From Oenanthe sinensis (Eukaryota > Streptophyta > Magnoliopsida > Apiales > Apiaceae), in NCBI GenBank assembly GCA_028671895.1, contig CM053813.1:45106501-45170500 (forward strand): a stretch of DNA of 64,000 bases, read 5' to 3'. Below, piece after piece: positions 1 to 11,159 of the stretch (its first letter is position 1; every line of letters starts with the position of its first letter). Position numbers and translations under genes: made by a program. The notes below the pieces were generated by a model. That model did not search any database. It was given only the letters and a program-made list of their open reading frames with translations, and was not told where the DNA came from.

Positions 1-693
1 TATAGGTGAATTGTTAAATAACACTTTGTGTTCATTAGTTAGCTTGTCATTCAAAAACAAAGTCAGAAATCTTGGATAATAGCAATGAACTGTATGATCT
101 TCTGTAAGACTTCTGCTTGAAAAAGTACCCATTTTCCTGATTATCTCTTTCAAAATTAATTTGCCAAAATTTATTCTCCGGTTATGTGTCACAGCAAATC
201 CTATGTTTTGTAAAAGCAGAGGAATGTTGTGAAAACTATTCTTCAGACATGGAGAAAATACCTTGGCCAGTGTATCAAAGATGAAGTCCCACTCACTTAC
301 CAGATGAGTCTTGGACAGCCTAACCATGTTAAATTCACCTTGATACTGGATGGTTTGAAAGAATTCTATCAGCTCCTGAGGTGTTGGTAGTGGATCAAAG
401 TTGTCTGTTGGGAAGCCTAGAATTCTGTTTATATCATTATCTGTCACCCAGTAATCTCTTCCTCTTACTTTGAATGCGAAGCGAGATGTCGTGCTGGTTG
501 AGCAATTTACAACTGTAGAGTAGAGAGCCTTCAGTGGATCAATCTTCAGAACAGGGTCCAGGGTTATTGAAGTTCCGATCATAGGATGCTCATTGAGAAA
601 TCGAATCCATGGAACGAATCTGGGTTCAGGACATCTTGTAGGATCAAAGTATCCTACATAGTTAGTCTTGCAGATTTCAAAGACAGCAGCCAT
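1..693 (-). CDS. Partial retroelement-type ORF (N-terminal 231 codons)
   Basis: An ATG at 691-693 on the minus strand opens a frame with no stop down to base 1, so the gene continues outside the window. The product begins MAAVFEICKTNYVGYFDP and contains FKVRGRDYWVTDNDINRILG. That VRG...I.R.LG pattern resembles the plant transposon-associated ORFs labelled 'putative plant transposon protein' and the degraded ORF at 21.1-22.0 kb here. No catalytic motif, zinc finger or membrane segment is visible. It lies on the same strand as the neighbouring copia element but beyond that element's 3' end. It could be an accessory ORF of that element or part of a second element. The clean 693-base frame argues for a fairly young copy; the family assignment is tentative. 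Confidence 0.55.
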   Translation of the reverse strand, partial: MAAVFEICKTNYVGYFDPTRCPEPRFVPWIRFLNEHPMIGTSITLDPVLKIDPLKALYSTVVNCSTSTTSRFAFKVRGRDYWVTDNDINRILGFPTDNFDPLPTPQELIEFFQTIQYQGEFNMVRLSKTHLVSEWDFIFDTLAKVFSPCLKNSFHNIPLLLQNIGFAVTHNRRINFGKLILKEIIRKMGTFSSRSLTEDHTVHCYYPRFLTLFLNDKLTNEHKVLFNNSPI

Positions 694-779
694 TTTAACT
701 TATCTGATAAACAGACAATGCAACTTATTAGAAAATAAATAGAACAGGTGAAATTAAATAAGTGATCAAAAAATTAAGT

Positions 780-871
780 GTCTCATAATTTAAAATAGAA
801 ACATATGAAATATAGAATTTTATATATTAGAACTTTAAATTAAAAACACTATGTATGACGACTTATCAAAT

Positions 872-914
<43 letters not shown>

Positions 915-1700
915 AAACGAAAGGAAAACAATATAGCTTTTAGCAATTGTTTAAACACTCACATGAAAAACTGATTAATGGAGAGATAGAAAAAAAATTG
1001 CAAGAGTTTAGTTGTGTTTGGAAATAAAAAAAACAGAATAGAATAGGATAGATTAGAATTTTAGAATGACAACTGATCATATATATATAGGAAAAGTCTC
1101 GGAGAGACTTTTTAAGGCCGGGGAGACCTTTCAAAAATCTCGGGGAGACTTTTGAAGGTCGGGAAGACCTTTCAAAATCTCTCAGAGACTTATTAAATAA
1201 CAACAACAAAAAACATTAAATAAAAACAAGAAAATTCGGGGAGACATTTTAAATTCTCGAGGAGACTTTTAATTTTAAGCTGAAAATTTTAAAAATAAAA
1301 TAAAAGTCTCTCCTGATTTATTTTATTTTAAATAAACTAGTATATAACATATATAATATAATATATATATAATCCGAAATATATTTAATAATTTACTAAA
1401 ATATAATAACACAAAATATTGAATTATACTAATAATAACTATACTTTAATATTTGATTATTTTCTCATAAAAATAATTTTTACCAAAATTCTAACTTGTA
1501 AAATTTTGATTAAATTATTTTAAAGATAATAATCTAAGATTACAATATAGTAGAATACAACCAAAAATAGATAAAATAAAATATTATAATAATTTATACT
1601 AAACACACATTCGAGAACTAGAATTTAGTAAAATAAATTCACAAGTGTTATGACAAATATTCACATAACAAACACTTGAAATTTTATTTAAGAACATAAT
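780..1700 (-). repeat. Putative diverged 3' LTR of the copia element
   Basis: Bases 1075-1290 hold a TATA-like stretch followed by several copies of a cggggagactttt-like motif, in the same order as in the right LTR (7845-8110). The segment gaatgacaactgatcatata parallels gaatgttaactactgatctc of the right LTR. The terminal sequence expected at its left edge (tgttaggtccaaatg) is not found, and the stretch between the TATA-like site and the pol end is about 250 bases shorter than in the right copy. It is either an old, partly deleted LTR or an LTR of a related family. A (TA)n run lies at 885-909. Confidence 0.4.
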
Positions 1701-1718
1701 GCAGATGTGAACTAGGAT

Positions 1719-4700
1719 TTAAGATGAAAAACTATTCAACATCCCAAGTTCACCAACCAACCTGGTGAATGTGGATTCATCAAGTGGTTTAGTAAAAATA
1801 TCTGCAGTCTGTTCTTCTATGGGTACAAAGTGTAACTCCACAGTACCATTCATAACATGTTCTCGAATAAAATGATACCTGATATCTATGTGCTTTGTCC
1901 TCGTGTGCTGTACAGGGTTGTTGGAGATTGCAATGGCACTTGTGTTATCACATAAAATAGGAATTTTATTTAACATAAAGCCATAATCTCTGAGTTGATT
2001 CCTTATCCATAAGATCTGAGCGCAACAGCTTCCCGCAGCAATGTACTCAGCCTCTGCTGTAGAATTGGAAACCGTTTGCTGTTTCTTACTGTACCAGGAA
2101 ATCAATCTTCTCCCTAGGAATTGGCAGCTCCCTGAGGTGCTCTTCCTATCAACAACACTACCTGCATAATCAGAATCTGTATATCCTATTAGGTTAAAAC
2201 CAGATTCTTTAGGGTACCAGATACCAAGATTAGGTGTACCCTTAAGATATCTTAAGATTCTTTTCACAGCAACAAGATGAATATCTCTAGGATCCGCTTG
2301 GAACCTTACACATATACAAGTGGCATACATAATATCTGGTCGGCTTGCAGTTAGGTAAAGAAGAGATCCAATCATACTTCTGTAGCTTGTGATGTCTACC
2401 TTTATTGAGTTTTCACATACTCCAAGCTTGACAACTGTAGATGAGGGAGTTCTTGCAGATGCTGAATCTTCCATGTGATACTTCTTCAGAAGTTCTTTAA
2501 GGTACTTGGACTGACAAATGAATATTCTATCTATTCTTTGACTCACTTGAAGTCCAAGGAAGAATTTCAGCTCTCCCATTAAGCTCATCTCGTACCTACT
2601 CTGCATTAACTTAGCAAATCTCTTGCACAAGTTATCATTAGTAGACCCAAATATTATGTCATCAACATATACTTGTACCATTATCAGATCATTATTGTGT
2701 TTCTTATAAAATAAGGTTTTATCTATGACTCCTCTAACAAAAGCATTTTCAAGTAAGAATTCTGAAAGAGTGTCATACCATGTTCTGGGTGCTTGTTTGA
2801 GACCATAGATAGCCTTGAAAAGAAAATATACAAAGTCCATGTGATCTGGATCTTCAAAGCCCGGGGGCTGTTGTACATATACCTCTTCAGCTAACTTTCC
2901 GTTCAGGAATGCACTCTTCACGTCCATTTGATAAACTTTAAAATTGGAGTGAGCTGCGAATGCCAGAAACATCCTGATAGCCTCAAGTCTTGCAACTGTA
3001 GCATAGGTTTCATCATAATCAATTCCTTCAGCTTGGGAATAACCTTTTGCAACCAGTCTGGCCTTGTTCCTTATCACAATGCCATCTTCATCCAACTTGT
3101 TTCTGAATACCCATCGTGTGCCAATTACAGTCTTGTCCTTAGGTCTGGGTACCAGTTTCCAAACTTCTTGAGATTCAAATTGATTGAGTTCATCTTGCAT
3201 AGCAATCACCCAATCAGGGTCAGACAGTGCTTCTTCTATTTTCTTAGGTTCCATTTCAGATAAAAACCCAGAATAATTGCATTGATTCTGTGTAGCACCT
3301 CTTGTTCTAACACCAACATCTGGATCACCAATGATCAGCTCAAAAGGATGAGCTCTACTCCAAATTCTCTGACTTGGCAGATTAGATCTTGATGATTCGC
3401 CTTGAATTTCATTGTGATGTTGTGTTTGATTTGCTGATCCTTCATCTCCTCCCCCTGAATTGCTGCTAGGATCTCTTGATGAATCTCCTTGTGTGTTAGT
3501 GGTATCTGCAGAGTTTCCATTATTTCCACCACTACCACTTAGATCATCAGCATTATTATCATTGTTGTTTCCTGTTGCAGCCTCATTTTCGTTTTCATCA
3601 TCTGAGTGTGAGTCTGGAATATTGTTGAACTTAAGAGTTTCAGATGGATCATCATTTTGGATGTTAGGGAATTTTGTGTCATCAAAAGTTACATTGACAC
3701 TTTCTTTGACATTATGTTGATCAATAATATACACCCGATAAGATCTTCTAGAATAACTAACAAAAATAGCTTCTAGAGCTTTAGCCTCGAACTTCCCAAT
3801 ACGTTCTTCTCCATCTTTAAGTACAAAGCATTTAGCACCAAATACATGAAAGTATTTGAGCGTTGGTTTCTTGTTAGCCATTATTTCGTAGGGTGTCTTC
3901 ATTAAGTCCTTGTTGATCAGAGTTCGATTCTGGGTATAACATGCAGTATTTACAGCTTCAGCCCAAAAGTACATTGGAAGCCTTGATTCACTCAGCATAG
4001 TCCTTGCAGCTTCAATTAATGTACGATTCTTCCTTTCTACAACTCCATTCTGTTGCGGAGTTCTAGGCGCTGAGAATTGTCTTGTTATTCCCTTTTCAGC
4101 ACAAAAGTCATTCAGAACTGCATTCTTGAATTCAGTTCCATTGTCTGACCTTATAGCTCTAACTGGAAGCTTCGAATCCAACTCAATCATTTTTATATGA
4201 TCAATCACTACTTGAGGAGTTTCATCCTTTGAGTGCAGGAATAAAACCCATGTATATTTTGAATAGTCATCAACAATCACCAAGGCATATCTTTTATGTG
4301 ACATTGACATTACATTAACTGGACCAAATAAATCCATGTGAATTAATTACAGTGGTTCAGAAATACTAGATGTGTCAGTGCTTGGATGTGATGCTTTCTT
4401 TGCTTTCCCTTTCTGACATGCCTCACAAAGTCCTTCTTGTGTGAATTCCAATTGAGGCAGTCCTCTCACTAATTCTCTTTTGACTAGAGAATTCATAGAT
4501 TTGAAATTAAGGTGTGAGAGCTTCTTGTGCCATAGCCAACATTCATCTGACGAAGTTTTAGCATAAAAACAATTGACTTCATCTCTGCAACCTGAGTTCA
4601 GATCGGCTACGAACAAGTTTCCTTTCCTTACTCCCTGAAGAGCAAGCTTTTCATCCTTCTTGTGAGAAATCAAACACTTCTCCTTCACAAAGGTCACTGT

Positions 4701-4961
4701 GTATCCCTTGTCACAAAACTGACTGATACTCAGAAGATTGTGTTTGAGACCTTCCACGAAAGATACATTATCAATGACGACATTGCCAGCTTCTAAATAG
4801 CCATATCCCTTAGTCATACCCTTGCTGTCATCTCCAAAGGTAACTATTGGGCCAGCTCTCTCAACAACATTTGATAGTAGGGCTCTATCTCCGGTCATGT
4901 GTCGTGAAGATCCACTGTCGAGAATCCAAATAACCCGGTTCACCTGTTTCATACCCTGCAA
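1719..4961 (-). pseudogene. pol: Copia pol: protease, integrase, reverse transcriptase, RNase H
   Basis: The 4347-4961 segment has the aspartic protease motif WILDSGSSRHMTG, then the GAG-pre-integrase region with H, H, C and C residues (WHKKLSHLNF...CEAC). The 1719-4337 segment (872 aa) has the integrase core (DDYSKYTWV, IRSDNGTEF, and E in QQNGVVERKNRT), the RT with VYQMDVKSAFLNG and the catalytic YVDD, and RNase H with DSDYAG and ending at ADIFTKPLDEST. The two segments share one frame and are split only by TAA at 4347-4349. Relatives read Leu-Gln-Leu-Ile-His at this place, so a single C-to-T change of a Gln codon explains the stop. The rest of pol is open. Without that stop it would be a complete pol of normal copia length. 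Confidence 0.9.
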
Positions 4962-4973
4962 TCATCAAATGAG

Positions 4974-7402
4974 TTAGGCCTTCTTCGGAACCCAACATTG
5001 ATTGGGCCCGGCATATTTGAAAAATTGTCCTTTGTCAGGTTTAACAACAGAACCCAACTTGACAAACTCATCTACTACTTTGACTGAACATTTCTCCTTG
5101 TAAACAACTTTAACATTTTTGTATACAGGCTTAGGAGAAAATGTCTCCTTCTGTGAAACAGGAGGACTGGCAGTCTTTGATCTAGCATGCATGTGATTTA
5201 TGTGCTGTCTAGGTGTAGTATTGACATTCATAGCATGCATGCTTTTAAAATATGCAGACATAATATTGAAAGCACATAGCATACAGTTATCTACACCACA
5301 TGGTTTATGGCATGCATCAATAGTAGGCATTTTATTCACAATAGCAGGAGTCTTAACAGTTTCTACCTTAACTTTATTAACATTTTTAAAGTTCTCAGTA
5401 GCATGGAATCTATTGTTCTTATCCCTACTATTAACAAACTTACTAGGTCTGTTATGATTTTTCTTAAGCTCATTAGCACCTAAACCAAGAGTGGATGAAC
5501 TAGCAGTGTTCACATTTTCTGTTGGTCTTTTAGGTACATATTTAGCTTTTTGGACATTTATTCCTTTTATGTCCCTAACAGGTTTTTCCTGTTCTTTCTC
5601 TTCCTCTTTAAGGTCTTTAAGTTTAATTTCATAATCCACTATTACACAACTATCAAGAACTGGTTCTGCAATAGGAGTTATGAAAAGAGGTGTCTTAGTG
5701 TCCTTAATAACATGTGGAATACCCCTCTCTATAGCACTCTCTTTAAAAGGGGTGATGTTACTAGCCTTTCCTACGGATTTGTTATATTCAAAACCTATCC
5801 CAACTTTCCGTTTAATCTCTTGTTGGTCAACTAGGTCTTTCATAACAAATGAAGCAGTTCTATAGGCTTGACACCTGACTTTCTCTTTTTCAATTTTATC
5901 CTTTAAAAAAGCTTCAATTTCAACATAGCAGTTGACTCTATTAACTTGAAATGCAACATCTTCAGTTAATTTCTCATTTATAAGTTTCAGCTTTTTCAAT
6001 TCAGAATTCTCATCTGATAAAACTTGGTTTTTGAGAATTAAGATTTTTATTCGATCTCTAGCATTAGTTAAATCCTCACCTAGCAATTTAAACATTTTAG
6101 GACAGCTAGGGTTTACCTCAATTCCTTGATGAGGTGGGGATTGTGATCCTTCAGAAGAAGAAGCCATTAGAGCAAGATTTCCCATATCTTCTTCTTCATC
6201 ATTGTCAGAATCATCCCAGCTTTTTCCTTCTGCTAAGTATGATCTTCCCTGATGCTTCTTCAGTAAAGCCTCATATTTCTGTTTAAGCTCGTCATATGAA
6301 TCCTTCTTTCTTTCCTGTTTGGGCTTTCTACAATCTGTAGCAAAGTGTCCCATTTCATTGCAGTTGAAGCAACGAATCTTGCTTCTGTCAACCATCCCTG
6401 TCTTGTATCCACCTCTTGTATTGGATGAGCTAGAAGAACCACCTCTCTGAAATCTGTTTGCCATAGGCTTGAATTAGGGTTCCTCCTGAATCTTGTATTT
6501 CCAAATTTTCTAGCAATCAGTGCCAAAGATTCATCCTCAAGTTGATCAAGTTCTTCCATTGAGTAGAATTCACTTTCAGATGAATTCATTTGAGTTGCAC
6601 CAACTTCTGCAACAATACCATGATCAATGACTTTGACTGCAGAAGATTCAGTCATAGATTCTTTGTATTCTGGTACTTCTGCTACAAGAGCTGTAGACTT
6701 GCTGACCACCTTGCCTATACCATATATTTCTTTCTGTTGAATCTGCTCTAGCTCATAGGTCTTTAGTACGCCATAAAGTCTTTCCAATGAAATTTCATTC
6801 ATGTCCCTTGACTCCCTGATGGCAGTAATCCTATGCCCTAAGTGAATTGGCATTGTCAGCAAAAACTTCCTATTGATCTCCTTCTTCGTATAGTGTTTGC
6901 CATTGAGATTTAGATCATTTATCAGTTTGTTGTATCTCTCAAAAACATCAGAGATACCTTCTCCAGGATTTGATCTAAAATGCTCATATTGAGACGTTAA
7001 GATTTCCAATCTATTCTCCCTCACTTCTTCTGTTCCTTCATTCAGTATCTCTATCGTTTCCCAGATGTGTTTAACATTTTTGCAATTAACAACATGATTG
7101 TACATTCCGGGATCAAGAGATTCTACCAAAATTAACTGCAGGCTGGTGTCCAAAGAATCCAGTTCCTTTTCAGTATCAGTGTACTCAAAAATTTCTTTAT
7201 CAAATTGTCTGTGCGGAATAAGTACACCATCTATCATATGCTCAGGAATGATTGTTATTGGAGCAACAACACTGGTCTTCAAAATATCTTTGTACTTAGG
7301 GTTTGCAGTTCGAAGAAATAGTGTCATCTTCCTCTTCCAAAGATTATAATTATCTTTATCAAATGGAGGAATTTTAATGCTACTCACTCTTTGAGTACTC
7401 AT
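4974..7402 (-). pseudogene. gag: Copia gag with CCHC zinc knuckle, frameshifted
   Basis: The start is the ATG at 7400-7402 (MSTQRVSSIKIPPFDKDNYN), a typical UBN2-type gag opening that contains W and L residues of the NYxLWxxxM motif. The frame runs about 310 codons to near 6470, where reading must shift by one base to continue into the 4974-6464 frame. That frame opens with a Ser/Gly-rich stretch and the knuckle CFNCNEMGHFATDC (C-x2-C-x4-H-x4-C). A spacer of about 400 residues rich in Lys and Glu follows, ending at CWVPKKA and a stop codon. Gag packages the element RNA in cytoplasmic particles. The frameshift is probably inactivating, though programmed shifting has not been excluded. Confidence 0.8.
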
Positions 7403-7537
7403 TTTAAAATAATAGAAGATTAAAAAGATTTGAGATTTTTAGGAATTAAAGAGATTTCGAATTTTTAAGAAATTAAAAATTTTCGAATTTCTAATAAATA
7501 AAAATATTAGGATCTTGATTTTTATGTCAATCAGATG

Positions 7538-7549
7538 GCTCGGATACCA
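7538..7549 (-). other. Primer binding site, initiator Met-tRNA type
   Basis: On the minus strand the bases read TGGTATCCGAGC. This differs by one base from the plant initiator methionine tRNA complement TGGTATCAGAGC used by most copia elements. It sits two bases from the LTR end (...CCTAACA), which fixes the inner border of the 5' LTR. Confidence 0.8.
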
Positions 7550-7551
7550 AT

Positions 7552-8959
7552 TGTTAGGTCCAAATGATTGTAGAAGGGGGGGTTGAATACAATCTCTATT
7601 AAATATTAATAACTGTTTCGGATAATTTTTGATTAAACAATTTAATTATTATCACGAAATAATAATCAAAGAAACACAGTTCAAGTAAAATACTTGTATT
7701 AAACTTGATGGGTGTTACAAGATCAGTTCGAATAAACACTAATAGCTCTTTAGAATTTCTACAGAATATTTAACATGAATGCTCTGTATTTTTTTCTTTT
7801 AGCTCGAATAGAATGTTAATAGAAGTTCTTGAATGTTAACTACTGATCTCATATATATAGAGAAACACTTAAAAGTCTCTCTGGTGCATTCGGGAAGACT
7901 TCTTGACTCCGGGAAGACTTTCTGTGCTCGGGGAGACTTTTCAGGGAGACTATCATTGCTCGCAGAGACTTCTTGATTTAAATGAAAAATCATTTAAATT
8001 GATGGGGAAGACTTTTATAGCTCGGGGAGACTATTATAGCTCGGGGAGACTTTTCAAATAAGATTCGGGGAGACTTTTGAAAAGTCTCCGGGAGACTTTT
8101 CAAAAGTCTTCTCGAGAAATCAAATGCCGACCTGAATGATAACTGAGATGTATATCATTTATTTTTAAGTGATTCAAATGATTTGAATCTACTGACTTCT
8201 TCCTTCCTTTTTGATTTCTTTTGAATTAAATTCTATTTGAATTATTATATATCTTATTCATTAAATTAATTATGTGTGAATTAATCTAAGTAAATAGGAT
8301 ACATAATAAATTATCTTTTTGATAATAGAATTGAATTAAAGTCTTCTTCATTCTAAAATAATTCTAAATTAATTAATTTCTTAATCAATTTAAGAAATAA
8401 ATTAATTCTGATTGAATTAATTTACCAATTAAATTAACTAAATAATTTAATCAATTAATAGAGAATTAAATTAAAGTCTTGACTCCACAACTCTTGATGA
8501 TATAATTCCAAGTCTTCTGTCTTCACACCAATGTCTGTAGCTGACCATTTTTTCTGTAATAAAGAATCTTCTCTGTATTTTGCCAACACTCCGTGTACTG
8601 TCTGGTTCACGAGTGATTCACAACAAATAGAATTCTTCACTTGACTTTTATAATGGTTCACTTCTGTTCCTTCTGATTTGACAATTTCTGATGTCACACA
8701 AATTGAAATCTTCTGACACTGTAGCTTCTTCAAACTTAAATACTCCACTGAGGCGTGATCAATTAAATTGAGCTTCTTTCAATGTAGTACTGCTTCAGGT
8801 CTGTAGATTGACTTTGATCTTCTTTTTCTTGTCAGATAATACCTGCTGAAGATTCCTGTGACAGATAATATATTTACTTACAAATTATCTATGTTTGAGT
8901 TGAGTTGTCATCTCTCTAAACAAATAGGCTTCTAAACATATGCCTTTCAAGAACATTCA
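7552..8959 (-). repeat. 5' LTR of the copia element
   Basis: The LTR begins on the plus strand with tgttaggtccaaatgattg, directly beside the primer binding site. The outer end is uncertain; a CA ending at 8959 gives about 1.4 kb. Reading the minus strand it holds a U3 region with many short GC-rich repeats (7875-8110), a TATA-like box near 7848-7858 and an R/U5 region of about 300 bases. An open stretch at 8455-8748 looks fortuitous and resembles no known protein. Confidence 0.7.
7848..7858 (-). promoter_or_regulatory. LTR TATA box
   Basis: The minus strand reads CTATATATATG about 300 bases upstream of the LTR end. A matching CTATATATATATG lies at about 1077-1090 in the left LTR-like copy. 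Conservation in both copies and the position between the U3 repeats and the PBS suggest the element's promoter. Confidence 0.5.
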
Positions 8960-10560
8960 TGTCCTCTATTAAGAAAGTTATTATATTTTTATTAACAATC
9001 ACCTTATAGAATCTTAAATATTTTTGAAGGTTGTTTAAAATTATATTATGTACACACTTTTGAGAAGATTTAAAATTAAGAAAAATAAATAAAATAATAT
9101 TAATTCATGATTGGAGAAATATAATTTAAATAAAACACCTTAAAAATCTAATTTAAAACATGTCAACACTTAAAAAAAACCTAAATATTAATAATATGAT
9201 AATGTAATTTGAAGGATTATTTAAAAAATCTAGTATAACTTAAAGAATCTAGTACAAAATACTGAAAAAAAATTCAATTGATAAATTTTTTAATAGAATC
9301 TTGAATTTAATAATAGTGAACACTTAACAATATCTTATATTAAAAAATACTTAACATAATCTATTATCAAAAAATACTTAAAAAATCTTGTATGGAAAAG
9401 AATCTTATATTAAAAAATATTTAAGAGAATATTATTAAGATAACTAGAATTTAAGAAAAATAGAATTTAAGAAAAATCCTTTACATAATTACTTAGTATT
9501 AAGAGAATTTAATAATATTAAAATTCTGATAAGTCTTTTTTATTAATATTTTCTTTGAATACAAATAAGAGAATTTAATAATACTCAAATTTTATTAAGT
9601 GTTATTACACAATATTACTCTTAAGGATAAAAAATGTAAAACATGACATCACTCGGTAAAACATTTGAGATAATATAGTAATATTAAAATTCTAGTATGT
9701 TTTTCAAAAATAATTCATCGATTATATTTAGATTAATGTTCATATAATTTAAATTTTTAAATAATAATATTAAGATTCTTTTATGTGATTTACTAAGCAT
9801 TCTTGATTCTTATTTTAAAATGATTAATAAAATAATTGGCGTTCTTATTTTAATAGCCAACCATTAGAAGCTAATAAGATTAAAATTCTACCAAGTGTTC
9901 TTCAATATGTTTCATTAATTATATGAAAATAAATTCCATTCAATTTATTTTTATTAAATATTAATATTAGATTCTCTTTCAGTGTTCTACAAAGTATTAT
10001 TGAAACTTATTCTAAAATAATTCATCGATTATATTTAGATCAATGTTCATATAAAATCCCATGCAATTTATTTTTATTAAATATTAATATTAAAATTCTC
10101 TTAAGTGTTCTACAAAGTATTATTGAAACTTATTCCAAAATAATTAGTAGAATACTTAAGAAAATTTAATAATATTAAAATTTAGTAAGTATTCTCTTAA
10201 TAAAATTCCATGCAATTTATTTGTATTAAATATTAATATTAAGATTCTCTTACTAATGAAATTTCATGCAATTTATTTGTATTAATATTGATATTAATAT
10301 TAATATTAAGATTCTCTTAAGTATAAAACTATAATAATGATTGTATGTATCGTATATAACCTACCATATAATTATATTATATTCTTACCATATATAAAAT
10401 ATTCTTAATAAATATCCTTAATGCTAAATCAACGTTTTTGATTTGCTGGGACCGTATATGTATTTTAAACGTAGCATGTATACCCCTCGTGGTTTGATTT
10501 ATTTACATAAATACCATTATATACTGTATTAATAATTATTTAAATACTATTTATAATGAA
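8960..10560. repeat. AT-rich non-coding region with diverged direct repeats
   Basis: No coding region is visible. From about 9690 to 10325 a unit is repeated in diverged form. Its marks are ccatgcaatttattt(t/g)tatt, then attaatattaagattctctt, and in the longer copies gtgttctacaaagtattatt and attcatcgattatatttaga. Copies start near 9940, 10050, 10207 and 10266 with a variable period of roughly 60-150 bases. Similar short motifs continue back to about 9350. The origin is unknown; it may be an old satellite-like expansion or overlapping copies of one repeat. Confidence 0.55.
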
Positions 10561-11159
10561 GGGTAGAGATTAGATTAGGGGTCTCTCGGGATATAATAGC
10601 TGGAAGAGCAAGCAGTGACTGTATAATTTGTTTTTTTGGTTACCTGTTAATGTAGGTGGCAAACAGAACCCAAATGACCCGTAGTGATTAAACAAAACAC
10701 CTCTGGTTCAGTCATTTTTGAATTCATCTTCTCCGGTGCCAGTGATGCTGCATACTTGTTCATTATTGTAACCTTTAATTCATTGTCACTTCCTCTGTTG
10801 TATCCATGTATTTTGCAACTGCTGTCATTTCAACTCTATCATCACCAACAAGATACAGTTATCATCCAACTAAAAAAGAATTTAAATGAACACAAAGCAT
10901 GAAATGGAAGATTATAAAACTTCAATTATAATGTTAACCAAACCTGAAGAATTGTTAATGTGAAGCGTATGTCAGAAGAGATAAGTGTCAAAATCTCCCG
11001 AAAAAGTGTTCTAATAGAAGCAAGTTCGTTCAGGCCTTATACCTCTTTCATACCTAAACAATTTGACACATACAATACATCAGAGTGTTTGAAATTGGAT
11101 AAACGTGGTGATCTTCAGGAAAATACAAACCTTTGCCTATACCACTCTCTAAGTAGGAG
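10561..11159. other. No clear gene
   Basis: This stretch has mixed composition and only short open frames. The minus strand from about 10730 to 10870 includes GATGATAGAGTTGAAATGAC, which faintly resembles the D-D-R-I-E-L part of the C-JID domain, so it may hold unrecognisable NLR debris. Nothing else can be supported. Confidence 0.3.

Larger units (their letters stand above)
780..8959 (-). mobile_element. Ty1-copia LTR retrotransposon, nearly complete, disabled
   Basis: The minus strand carries, in order, an LTR, a primer binding site, gag with a CCHC knuckle, protease, integrase, reverse transcriptase and RNase H. Integrase before RT is diagnostic of Ty1-copia (Pseudoviridae). The right (5') LTR starts with TG at 7552, two bases from the PBS. 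Its outer end is placed near 8959 only because a CA lies there. The left (3') LTR is shorter and strongly diverged. Three lesions break the polyprotein: a frameshift near 6470, stop codons at 4962-4976 and a nonsense codon at 4347-4349. No target-site duplication could be confirmed, so both outer boundaries are approximate. Confidence 0.85.

Noticed and set aside
940..1209. An 89-codon minus-strand frame
   Set aside because: Its repetitive Arg-Asp-Phe content comes from the gggagactttt LTR repeats, not from a protein gene.
8455..8748. A 97-codon minus-strand frame in the 5' LTR
   Set aside because: It lies in U3, upstream of the promoter, with no homology recognised. It is probably chance.
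10684..10902. A 72-codon plus-strand frame
   Set aside because: It shows no domain and does not splice to any neighbour; it probably overlaps old NLR debris on the other strand.
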